DNA of 64,000 nt from Auricularia sp. M13 (lineage: Eukaryota > Basidiomycota > Agaricomycetes > Auriculariales > Auriculariaceae): NCBI GenBank assembly GCA_037042915.1, contig CM073195.1, forward strand, positions 1,922,001 through 1,986,000, given 5' to 3'. Below are positions 1 to 9,256 of the stretch, piece after piece. Numbering within the stretch: position 1 is the first letter of the stretch; each line of letters starts with the position of its first letter. The notes below the pieces were generated by a model, which made no database searches, was not told the origin of the DNA, and worked only from the letters and a program-made list of their open reading frames with translations. The position numbers were made by a program, and so were the translations under genes.

Positions 1-1
1 C

Positions 2-209
2 CGGGGGCAATCTCTCCTCCCTCATCTCGATGTCCCCGTCCGGGCGTTCTTTGCCGGGTCCAGAGACGGCTGGATTCAATTCTCCCGGGAATTCCTGCCG
101 GGAGGCTCGATTGCGAATGCGACGCCCGCACAACGAGCCGCAACGATCATTCCGGCAACGAACGACACATGCGAGAGCCTCGTAGGCTCCTGGTGCGTCG
201 AGCAGCGAC
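2..209 (+). pseudogene. 3' part of an uncharacterised fungal gene, left of element A
   Basis: An open frame runs from the window edge (codons starting at base 2) to the insertion point of element A. It encodes a protein segment with runs such as FFAGSRDGW, REFLPGG and IPATNDTCESLVGSW. If element A and one copy of its 5-bp duplication are disregarded, the same phase continues at 6336. This shows that A landed inside a coding frame. The motif around PATND followed by G and R resembles, from memory, an expanded family of Agaricomycete proteins of unknown function. I am unsure of that match and no function can be assigned. The 5' part of the gene lies outside the window. Confidence 0.5.
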
Positions 210-654
210 TGTCAGGGTCCGGACCCCTTTTCCCCTTTCCATTACTCCTTTTCCCTTTCTGTTACCAGCCTGACCCTGTCTCAATACTGTCTTGTCTTCC
301 TTTCTGGCATTCCGGCTCGATTACATAAGCCGGTGTTTGCCGACGCAAACGCCAGCTGGCGTTTGCGTCGGTAAATACCGGTGGCTGCGCACCATCAATC
401 GGACGGTTCCACTTGTGTATATATATCTGATTGTTGGTAGCGGTGATCCCCAGTCTCGTTCTCTCAGGATCCCCGCTACCCAGGTATGCTTGTATATTCC
501 CTGTTCTCAAATATATACTCAGGATCCCCGCTACCCAGCAGCGCATTCCCACGGATCCGGACTTTGTCTCGGTGGTGCTGGCCTCGCTCGCTTACTCCGG
601 ACTTCTCCCCTCGTCTCCGCTCTCTCGGCCGCGCGCTCTAGCGTCGCCCTGACA
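210..654 (+). repeat. 5' LTR of element A
   Basis: The LTR starts TGTCAGGG and ends CCCTGACA. It contains a perfect 32-bp palindrome at 340-371, centred on CCAGCTGG, and two copies of a 21-bp repeat containing GGATCCCCGCTACCCAG (around 461-481 and 517-537). A TATA-like TGTATATATA run lies near 415. The same features recur in the 3' LTR. Confidence 0.95.
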
Positions 655-707
655 GTAGAACGAGACTCCACCTATCCCGCACCACCCCCTATTTCGAAGC
701 CCTCACG

Positions 708-1889
708 ATGCCCGGACTTGGTACCGGCTCAGAGGACTTCGAGGACGCCGCACCCATTGAGGACCCCCTCATGGAGGTTGCTAGGTTACGCTCCATCATT
801 GAGGAACGTGATGAGGAGCTAGCCCGGACACAGCATCGTCTGGCTGTGCAACAAGAAGCAGCCCGACTGATGGCTGATCAACTGCGGTCTGCTGCGCATG
901 CAACTCCGGCACAGCCTCCAGCCGCCGTGAGCTCCGGCGCGAGCTCTGCTCCGGATCAGGGCCGCTCCGCTGTTGCCCCGCCGGACGCGTTTGACGGAAA
1001 TCGCACCAACGGCCGGCGCTTTCTCCGACAATGCTGGCTCTACATGGAGTCACGCCCACGCCAGTTTCCGGATGTCCGGAGTCGGATTATCTTTGTGTTG
1101 TCCTACATGAAGTCCGGCTCCGCGGCTACCTGGGCCGGAACTGTCACGCAGACCCTCATGGATAATCAGGCGTCTTATTCCGCATTCCCGGACTTCCTCT
1201 CGGAGTTCGCGCTCAACTTTGTCATGTCCGACGAGAAGGGCGACGCGGCCAACCGGATTGATGCGATGGAGCAAGGTTCTCGCTCTATTGAGGACTTCAT
1301 TACGGAGTTCGACTCATACTCCGCGCTCTCCGGCTTTTCCGACTATGAGCTCCAGCGGAAATTCAAGAAAGGGCTCAACTCGCGCCTCCTGGACCGGATC
1401 TACGCTCTGGACCAAGCTCCGGTGACCATGGACGCGCTGAAGAAGGAGGCGCTCCGCCTGGAACAGCAGTGGCGTGAGCGCCAGACTTTCCGCAAAACTC
1501 CGGCGACCTCTGGTGCGCGAACCGGAGGTCCGACCTCGACTCCAACGACCGGGCGCACTCCGGCGACATCTGCTTCCACCCCAGCTGCAGTGCCGAGCGG
1601 AGCTCCGAGTGCCGCGGCGCGTGAACCTGACGTCAAGCCTATGGACGTGGATCGCAACCGGACTCGGAACTCTGGCCCTCGCAAGCGCACCTGCTTTGAC
1701 TGCGGACAAGAGGGTCACTTCCGCGGCGACTCCCGTTGCCCCCATCAAGCCCGAGCGCTCGCCGAAGCGGTCCGCGCGGCCTTGACTGGACTGGGAGTCT
1801 CTATTCCCGGAGCATCGTCCTCCGCTCCGGAGAAGACTTCGTCGACCTCCGCTAACTCCGGCGAGGTTTTTGACGAGGCCCACGAGTAA
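708..1889 (+). CDS. Element A gag-like protein
   Basis: A 393-residue frame begins 53 bp after the 5' LTR. The N-terminal third is acidic and coiled-coil-like (EVARLRSIIEERDEELART). The middle has the retrotransposon Gag fold signature (FLRQCWLYMES, FLSEFALNFV, YELQRKFKKGL). A Pro/Thr/Ala-rich linker follows, then a CCHC zinc knuckle (CFDCGQEGHFRGDSRC, about 1692-1739). Gag forms the particle that packages the element RNA, and the knuckle binds nucleic acid. The pol reading region begins at or just before the end of this frame. Confidence 0.85.
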   Translation: MPGLGTGSEDFEDAAPIEDPLMEVARLRSIIEERDEELARTQHRLAVQQEAARLMADQLRSAAHATPAQPPAAVSSGASSAPDQGRSAVAPPDAFDGNRTNGRRFLRQCWLYMESRPRQFPDVRSRIIFVLSYMKSGSAATWAGTVTQTLMDNQASYSAFPDFLSEFALNFVMSDEKGDAANRIDAMEQGSRSIEDFITEFDSYSALSGFSDYELQRKFKKGLNSRLLDRIYALDQAPVTMDALKKEALRLEQQWRERQTFRKTPATSGARTGGPTSTPTTGRTPATSASTPAAVPSGAPSAAAREPDVKPMDVDRNRTRNSGPRKRTCFDCGQEGHFRGDSRCPHQARALAEAVRAALTGLGVSIPGASSSAPEKTSSTSANSGEVFDEAHE

Positions 1890-4800
1890 GGACACGGCTC
1901 GTGGCGCCAACCGTTTCTCTGTTCTGGAGGTTGAGTCGTGTAACTATATAGACGAATACGACTCTCCTCCGAAGCAGCTAGACGTGTCCGCTCCGCCCTC
2001 TGGGCGATACTATATCCGTTCCGCGAGCTTGCTCCGCTCGCTCACGGTCAAAATCCAACTGGAAGAACTCGACAACCGATCCCTCCTCGCGACTTCTGCT
2101 CTCGTCGATTGCGGAGCAACAACGGAGTTCCTGAATGACGCCTTTGTCCGACGTCTCGGTCTTCGGACGCGGAAGTTGGAAACTCCAATTCCGGTCTACA
2201 ATGTAGACGGAACCTTGAATGAAGGAGGGTCCATCCGTGAGGAGGTGGACCTGATCATGCGCTTCGGACTTCACTCGGAGCGCGTGACCTTCGCCGTCTG
2301 TTCTTTGGGAAAGACAGACGCTATTCTTGGATTTACGTGGCTCCGACGCCACAATCCTGATATTGACTGGCCCAGTGGACAAGTGCGTATGACGCGTTGT
2401 CCACCGGAATGCCTTTGCCGCCCGCTCCGACTGTCGCGCCAGCGGAGCCGGCGAAGAATCGACAACTCCGTGGACCTCCGACGTCGGAGAATGCACCTCC
2501 GCGTCAGAGCTTCTCACCCTTTCATTCTCGCACTGTCGGACGTCGGACAAATGCCCGTCTGGCATCGTCCGCTAGCTCTGCTCCTCCTCCGCAGGATCCG
2601 CTGAGACGAACCAAAACTCGGATGCGGTCTCAGCGGGTCCGGTGCGTCCGGATTGGCAGTCCGGATGAGCCGGTTCCGCCTGCGGTTCTCCACGATGGAG
2701 ATGAGGAAGACGAGGCAGTGTGGGCGGAGGATTGGGAAGAGGGCCACCGTGTCTTTGCTGCTTTCGTTGAGCCGGAGGGTGAGGCCATCCGCGCGCACGG
2801 CACAAAGTCGCAGGAGTTTGCAGAGCAAACTCGGGACCGCACGGTCAAGTCCTTTGAAGAGCTCGTTCCGGAGCAGTACAGGGACTTTGAACCGGTCTTT
2901 GCCAAAGACCAGTTCGACGAGCTACCTCCGCGCCGCCCGTGGGACCATGCGATTGAGCTCCGCCCGGACGCGGAACTGCCCACTCGCACTAGGGCTTATC
3001 CGCTGTCGCCGGCAGAGCAGAAGGAACTGGACGCGTTCCTGGAGGAGAATCTCCGGACTGGTCGTATCCGACCGTCCAAATCTCCGATCGCAGCTCCGGT
3101 CTTCTTTGTCAAAAAGAAGGACGGAGGTCTCCGGCTCGTGCAGGATTACCGGAAACTCAATGCCATCACGGTAAAGAACCGGTACCCACTTCCGCTCATT
3201 GAGGAACTTGTCAATCGACTCTCTGGAGCTCGGTACTTCACCAAGTTCGACGTCCGTTGGGGGTACAACAACGTCCGAGTGAAGGAAGGCGATGAGTGGA
3301 AGGCGGCGTTCCTGACGAACCGCGGCCTATTTGAACCGTTGGTGATGTTCTTCGGCCTCACCAACAGTCCGAGTACTTTCCAGACGATGATGAACGATCT
3401 GTTCCGCGACTTGATCTCCGCTGGAAAGGTCGTCGTCTACATGGACGACATCCTGATCTTCTCCGCGACCCTTGCAGAACACCGGAAGATCGTCCGCGAA
3501 GTCCTGGACATTCTCCGATCAAACAACCTTTTCCTCCGACCGGAGAAGTGCGTTTTCGAGCAGGAGTCGATTGAGTACCTCGGACTTATAATTCGACACG
3601 GAGAAGTCGCGATGGACCCCGCCAAGGTGCACGGAGTTGCGGACTGGCCCGCTCCGGAGAACCTGCATGACTTGCAGTCGTTCCTTGGCTTCACCAATTT
3701 CTATCGGAGGTTCATCCGCGACTACTCTCGCATTGCGCGACCTCTGCATGACCTCACCGCGAAGGACCGGAGCTGGTCCTGGGGTGCGGAGCAGAAGTCC
3801 GCGTTCGATGCGCTTAAGCGGTCCGTCACGTCTGAGCCCGTCCTGATCCTGCCGGAAATCGGACTTCCGTTCCGGCTGGAGACCGACGCCTCGGACTACG
3901 CCTGCGGAGCTATTCTCTCGCAAGCGCGAGGGGATGGACGGTGGCTTCCAGTGGCCTATCTGTCAAAGAGTTTCACCGCGCCGGAGCGGAACTATGAAAT
4001 TCATGACAAGGAGATGCTCGCCATCATCCGTGCACTCGAGGAGTGGCGGCATTTCCTGGAAGGAGCGGAGCATGTGTTTGAGATCTGGACGGACCATCGG
4101 AACCTGCAGTACTTCCGGACGGCGCAGAAGCTGAACCGCCGGCAAGCCCGATGGTCCTTGTACCTGTCCCGATTCGACTTCACACTTCACCACCGACCAG
4201 GTCGGTCCATGGTGAAGGCCGACGCTCTTTCCCGTCGTCCGGACCACCGTGACGGGGTGTCCGACGACAACTCCGATGTCGTTTTGCTTAAGCCGGAGTG
4301 GATCCGAGAGCTTGCGGGCCGACGGGGACACTTGTCGGAAGCACATGGGGAGGTTCAAATCCTCCGCGACATCCGGAATTCGGAGGAGATTGACGATGTG
4401 GTGCGCAAGGCGCTGGACGGACTCCATGATCTCCGATCACGTGGATTGGAGAGCGACGAATGGTCGGAAGAGGACGGGTTAGTGCTGTACCGCGGTAAGG
4501 TCTATGTTCCGCAGAATCCAGACCTCCGACGCCGTGTCGTTGCTGCTCATCATGACAGTCTCATGGCCGGACACCCCGGACGTTGGCGGACTCTGGAGCT
4601 TGTGTCGCGGAATTACTGGTGGCCCGGGATTACGCGCTTTGTTGCCGCGTACGTCGCAGGCTGCGACGCGTGCAACCGGACCAAAATATTCCCCGGAGCT
4701 CCGAGTGGAAACCTAATGCCGAACCCAGTTCCGACGCGGCGCTGGCAGTATGCCACTTGCGACCTGATTGTGGACCTTCCGGAGAGCGGAGGTTATGACT

Positions 4801-5851
4801 CGATCTTTGTCGCTGTGGATCGCCTTGGAAAACGTGTGCACGTTGCTCCGACGAACTCCGAGGTCAGCTCCGAAGGCGTCGCAGACCTGTGGCTCGAACG
4901 CGTCTGGTCCCAGCATGGGCTGTCCGATGGTATTATCTCCGATCGGGGTCCACAGTTTGTCTCTGCGTTCTCGCGTACGCTGCACAAGCGCCTCGGAATT
5001 GAGACTCTGGCGTCCACCGCGTACCATCCGCAGACCGACGGACAGACAGAGCGGATCAACCAGGAGATTGAGCAGTACCTCCGGCTGTTCTGCAATGAGC
5101 GCCAAACCGACTGGGCACGACTACTTCCACTCGCAGAGTTTGCATACAACAACCGGGTGAACGCCTCGACGCAGCAAACTCCGTTCTTCCTCGCGCATGG
5201 GGAACATCCGCGGATGGGTGTTGAGCCCACGCGCGAAGGCCGCGTTGAGGCTGCGGACGACTTTGCCTCGCGTATGCACGATGCACTGGAGGAGGCCAAG
5301 TCCGCGCTGCGGAAAGCGTCGGAGGACATGTCGCGCTTCTATAACGCCCACCGGAGCGGAGATCGGGATTACAAGGTCGGGGACAAAGTTTGGCTTGACG
5401 CGCGGGACATCCGCACGACACGGCCGACCAAGAAACTAGACGACAAGTGGTTCGGACCCTATCCAGTGGAGAAGGTGGTATCGCGGAACGCATATCGCTT
5501 GAAGCTGCCCGCGTCAATGAAGATTCATCCGACTTTCCACGTATCCCGTCTCCGCCGCTATATTCCAGACACAATCCCAGGTCGGACTCAGCCTCCGCCA
5601 CCCCGGTCGTCGTCAACGGCTACCTGGAGGAGGAAGTCGAGGAGGTACTCAACTCTGAGTGGTACCGAGGCAAAGTCCGATATCGCGTGAAGTGGAAGGG
5701 TTGGTCGCGGGAGAACAACACGTGGGAACCGGCGGAACACCTAGAAAACTCGCCGGAACTCGTTGCAGACTTCCACCGGAAGCACCCCGACGCTCCGCGC
5801 CCTGGAGATGCTCCTCCTCCACCAGCCCGAGGACGGCGTCGTCGTCGCTGA
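1870..5851 (+). CDS. Element A pol region: protease, RT, RNase H, integrase, chromodomain
   Basis: The protease region comes first and has an aspartic-protease-like VDCGATTEFL. Reverse transcriptase follows with YMDDILIFS at about 3438-3464. RNase H comes next (TDASDYACGAILS near 3890 and TDHRNLQYF near 4090). The integrase zinc finger (HH..CC with NYWWPG) spans about 4530-4685. The integrase core shows ISDRGPQFVS and YHPQTDGQTERINQEIEQYL at about 4930-5080. A chromodomain (LNSEWYRGKVRYRVKWKGW) lies at about 5610-5790. Chromodomains of such elements are known to steer integration to marked chromatin. The region looks close to whole, with about two apparent breaks. Confidence 0.85.
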
Positions 5852-5886
5852 ATGCGCGTCGGGACGCCGCACCTTGAAGGGGGTGA

Positions 5887-6330
5887 TGTCAGGGTCCGGA
5901 CCCCTTTTCCCCTTTCCATTACTCCTTTTCCCTTTCTGTTACCAGCCTGACCCTGTCTCAATACTGTCTTGTCTTCCTTTCTGGCATTCCGGCTCGATTA
6001 CATAAGCCGGTGTTTGCCGACGCAAACGCCAGCTGGCGTTTGCGTCGGTAAATACCGGTGGCTGCGCACCATCAATCGGACGGTTCCACTTGTGTATATA
6101 TATCTGATTGTTGGTAGCGGTGATCCCCAGTCTCGTTCTCTCAGGATCCCCGCTACCCAGGTATGCTTGTATATTCCCTGTTCTCAAATATATACTCAGG
6201 ATCCCCGCTACCCAGCGCGCATTCCCACGGATCCGGACTTTGTCTCGGTGGTGCTGGCCTCGCTCGCTTACTCCGGACTTCTCCCCTCGTCTCCGCTCTC
6301 TCGGCCGCGCGCTCTAGCGTCGCCCTGACA
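5887..6330 (+). repeat. 3' LTR of element A
   Basis: The sequence is the same as the 5' LTR apart from one small length difference. The palindrome recurs at 6017-6048. It is followed directly by GCGAC, the second copy of the target duplication. Confidence 0.95.
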
Positions 6331-6335
6331 GCGAC

Positions 6336-6925
6336 GAGCACCATCGATGTGCACACCATTCTTCAACGCAAAGACGATGTTCCTGCGCAACGGCACCTCG
6401 CCGTTTCTGAAGGGTCTGGCTCCAACCCGTCGCGCACACATCCGGCAAGATCACCGCCGGCGCGATGCCGTTGGTCTACCAAAGCTCGAAAAAAAGCGTC
6501 AGATGGAGTTCGAGCGGTGAAAGGCAGCAGAAGGTCAAGCTGCAGAGGCTCGGAAGGAGGAGAAACGTGTGAAGCGGGAGCGGGATCTTGACCTGGCTGC
6601 TCCGACCCGCTTCCTCTCGCTGGGGGCTATGTTCAGCTTCGAAGAGCGCAAGAGCATCCCTGGCAAGATCCTGGACTCCAATATCTTCTGGCATCGTTAC
6701 CGCGGTCATCCTAGCGTCATGGCCAAGCTCAAAAAGACGACACCAAAGCCGACAAAGGTTGCGGGTAAGCGGGCACTTCTGTACGCAATTCTGGATCATG
6801 CGTTCGATCCCAGCGCATCAGGAGACTTGAAATCAGGCTTTGAATACAAGAGAGTGCCGGAGAGGGGCTCAGGTGTGCAGGGAATCATAGATGAGCCTAT
6901 GGAGTTCTTTGAGGAGAGTGTATGA
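6336..6925 (+). pseudogene. Continuation of the uncharacterised gene, right of element A
   Basis: The frame interrupted by element A resumes here and reads through MCTPFFNAKTMFLRNGTSPF to an in-frame TGA at 6518-6520. It then remains open in the same frame to a stop at 6923-6925. The later part is Lys/Arg/Glu-rich (EARKEEKRVKRERD), then reads SIPGKILDSNIFWHRYRGH and ends in an acidic tail. The single in-frame stop plus the insertion make this a probable pseudogene. A short unrecognised intron over the stop is a weaker alternative. No known domain is recognised. Two routes to inactivation in one copy would be typical of a high-copy family. Confidence 0.5.
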
Positions 6926-7119
6926 ATATTTCCCGGACATATACTGTAGCACTAGGTTTATAACACTGTATCAGTAGTTTTACATATCTTAGCATCAACA
7001 CAAAATAGATTACATAGCGCAATAAAAAACACTGCGGCTGAGATGAGCGATGCTCAGCGGCAGCATGCAAAATCGGCTATCGCCGGGCAGAATCGCGTGG
7101 CTGGCATTGCCCATCACCA
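6926..7119. other. Intergenic, AT-rich
   Basis: No gene is seen. This stretch is AT-rich and leads into the foldback repeat at 7120. Confidence 0.5.
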
Positions 7120-7676
7120 ATTACTGGCCAAAGGGTGCAATCCGGGGGTGAGAGAGAGGATCTGATGAAGAGGTCGAAAATCACATCGCCAGAAACGCGT
7201 CCTCCAGATCATTTGAGGTTGGCCTCTTATTCTATACGTAATTCTGAGGTGGGTTTACCATTTGAGTCAGAGTGGTTGGATATCCAATTCTGGAGCTAGT
7301 GCACCTGCAATTTCTGCTTGCTCAACCTCTCAAACAGCCAATGGCCTACCTAACTGCATTTCCCTGAACCAAGACATGCTCTAGAGTACATTATATGTAG
7401 TTTTAGGCTGTGAGAAGGAGTTTCTGACCCTTGGTTTGCCATCAAGGTCATTCAATTCCCGGATATAGAAATCATGGAATCCAGGTTAATTGAGGAATTG
7501 CTCCAGAATGGGATATCCAACCACCTTGACTCAAATGGTAAACCCACCTCAGAATTACGTATAGAATAAGAGGCCAACCTCAAATGATCTGGAGGACGCG
7601 TTTCTGGCGATGTGATTTTCGACCTCTTCATCGGATCCTCTCTCTCACCCCCGGATTGCACCCTTTGGCCAGTAAT
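7120..7676. repeat. Foldback element with 177-bp inverted arms
   Basis: The left arm (7120-7296) begins ATTACTGGCCAAAGGGTG and the right arm (7500-7676) is its reverse complement with only scattered mismatches. The arms are separated by about 203 bp with no coding capacity. The transcript or single strand could fold into a long hairpin. Such structures are typical of foldback or MITE-type non-autonomous DNA transposons. No clear target duplication is seen at the ends, so a local inverted duplication is the alternative. Confidence 0.75.
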
Positions 7677-8230
7677 CATATACCACCTGATAGGGCTCCT
7701 CGAGAGCTACAAGTCTTATCTATACACCATAGTCCTCCATTCAGTAGATTCTGTGGTATATGCGATTTTATCAACCGGCATTCTCAAGTTTCCCCACTGT
7801 AGATATAGTAGGTACAAATAGCCCAGCAGCGCCAGAGCTGCTCAGGATTACCACAGAAGAATTTCTCTGGAAGAAATATGCCCACAGAGTAACAGATTTT
7901 CGCTCAAAAAAAATATTTAAATAAGCTCTCGGAGGAGGCACCCTCCCTCCGGCCTCGTGCTCCGGAGTTTGCCGATGCGGATCCCTTGGCGCTGGTGAGA
8001 TAAATAAGCTACTTGTGATCAGCGATCCCTCATTGACGCTCTTTTTTTTTCTTGCAAACATCATCACTGCCAATAGAGATGCAAGCCTGCCATTGTCATA
8101 GTCAAACAGCAGGTGATATTAATCAAGGGTGCATCTGAGATGTCTATGTATATAAATGAAAAGCCGGGCTCTTAATACAGCATAAAAGCGTGTCAACTCC
8201 GACCCTCCTCCTCCTCCCCTCCCTCGCCCA
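7677..8230. other. Intergenic, no gene recognised
   Basis: This stretch is moderately AT-rich, with an A-run followed by ATATTTAAATAA at about 7905-7922 and a T-run near 8042. Short open frames occur on both strands but none shows a family signature. It ends at GCCCA (8226-8230), the left target duplication of element B. Confidence 0.5.
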
Positions 8231-8967
8231 TGTAACGGCCACTCTCACCTTGCCGCTAGCTGACGTCCACTTAGTTCTTAATAAACTAAGAACTAGCTAG
8301 ACGTGCGCGGCATTTGAGATTGTAACCAGACTCGCCCGGATTTGTAATAAAAACCAACCACTGCTCAGGATTGAACACGGGTACCAGATAGTTACATCAA
8401 GCACTTTAACCACTGAGCCAAAGAGCCAGTGGTAAAGTTAGCTTGCGGCTCGGCCCAATGATGCGGCCTCGCCGCGAAGGCCTGGTTCTGGATCGCAAGC
8501 CGGCCGACTACGCGCGTCTGCCCTTCGGGTCGAGACGCGCGTCCCTCGAGCTGCGGATAGCTCGGGACCGAGGAGTCGAGGATGCCGTAGCGGCGCGTAT
8601 ACCCCTGGCGGCGGGATAGCGCGCCGCCGCAGTCAGTCTCCTGCCGCCGGTACCGACTATCCCGCCTCGTTAGAGTGCGGGATATGACGAGTACGCCCGG
8701 CAGGAGCTATCCCGAGTCATAGAATGACCGGGATAATTGTGGAGCCCGAGTCAGAGCACAATCCATGACTCTACCTGTATTTCTAGTATAAATATCTGTA
8801 TTCTAGGACTCTGAGCTCCTCAGTCTGCTTAACAGAGGCAATTCCCATTCATCCCTGAGTGAGAAAGGCCCAAGCAGCTCTCAAGACTTTGTCTAAAGGC
8901 CCAAAACCATCGGTGAGTAATGATTCTATTGACTTTCACTATTCACTCATGGCCGCTTGGCCTTACA
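8231..8967 (+). repeat. 5' LTR of element B
   Basis: The LTR begins TGTAACGG and ends CCTTACA. It contains a short hairpin (TAGTTCTTA / TAAGAACTA, about 8272-8302), a tRNA-like stretch on the minus strand (8356-8427) and a TATA-like TATAAATATC near 8791. A repeat-rich, pyrimidine-biased leader follows it. Confidence 0.93.
8356..8427 (-). other. tRNA-like sequence inside the LTR of element B
   Basis: On the minus strand the sequence starts GGCTCTTTGGCTCAGTGG. It contains a good pol III A box (TGGCTCAGTGG, at 8410-8420) and a B-box-like GTGTTCAATCC (at 8368-8378), spaced as in a tRNA. The arms do not fold into a proper cloverleaf, so it is not a working tRNA gene. It may be a tRNA-derived (SINE-like) segment captured by the LTR. 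The 3' LTR carries the same stretch at 29650-29721. Chance resemblance cannot be excluded. Confidence 0.4.
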
Positions 8968-9256
8968 TTTTTTGAATGAAACTTCTCTGTTTTGCATTTA
9001 TGACCCTTGCATACAGTACTGATCACACTGCATGCAGAAACTTTCACAGCAAATCTCAACCTCAACCTCAACCAACTCACTTCACTCTCACCATCACCCT
9101 CAACTCTCTCAACTCTCAACTCTCAACCTCTCCTCAACCTCTCAAGTCTCTTAAATCTCAAATCAAGTCTCGGTCTCTTTTCTAAATCTGTCTCAGTCTC
9201 AAGTTTCAATCTCCAATCTCAACTCGAATTCGAAAACAAATAAAAACTCATTAAAC
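8968..9256 (+). repeat. Element B leader with CTCAAC-rich tract
   Basis: This is the untranslated leader between the LTR and the first coding frame. From about 9053 to 9232 it is made of irregular short repeats of CTCAAC, CTCAACT and AATCTC. That gives a long unstructured pyrimidine/A-rich stretch with no G-rich pairing partner. It ends just before the start at 9257. Confidence 0.7.

Larger units (their letters stand above)
210..6330 (+). mobile_element. Element A: Ty3/gypsy chromovirus-type LTR retrotransposon
   Basis: The element is 6.1 kb, bounded by LTRs of 445 and 444 bp that begin TGTCAGGG and end CCCTGACA. It is flanked by a perfect 5-bp duplication GCGAC (205-209 and 6331-6335). In order it holds gag with a CCHC knuckle, an aspartic protease region, reverse transcriptase, RNase H, integrase and a C-terminal chromodomain. 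This order (integrase after RT, then chromodomain) is that of chromoviruses. A purine-rich tract (GAAGGGGG) lies just before the 3' LTR. The LTRs differ by one small length change, so the insertion is recent. It looks nearly whole, with perhaps two apparent breaks in pol. Confidence 0.95.
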
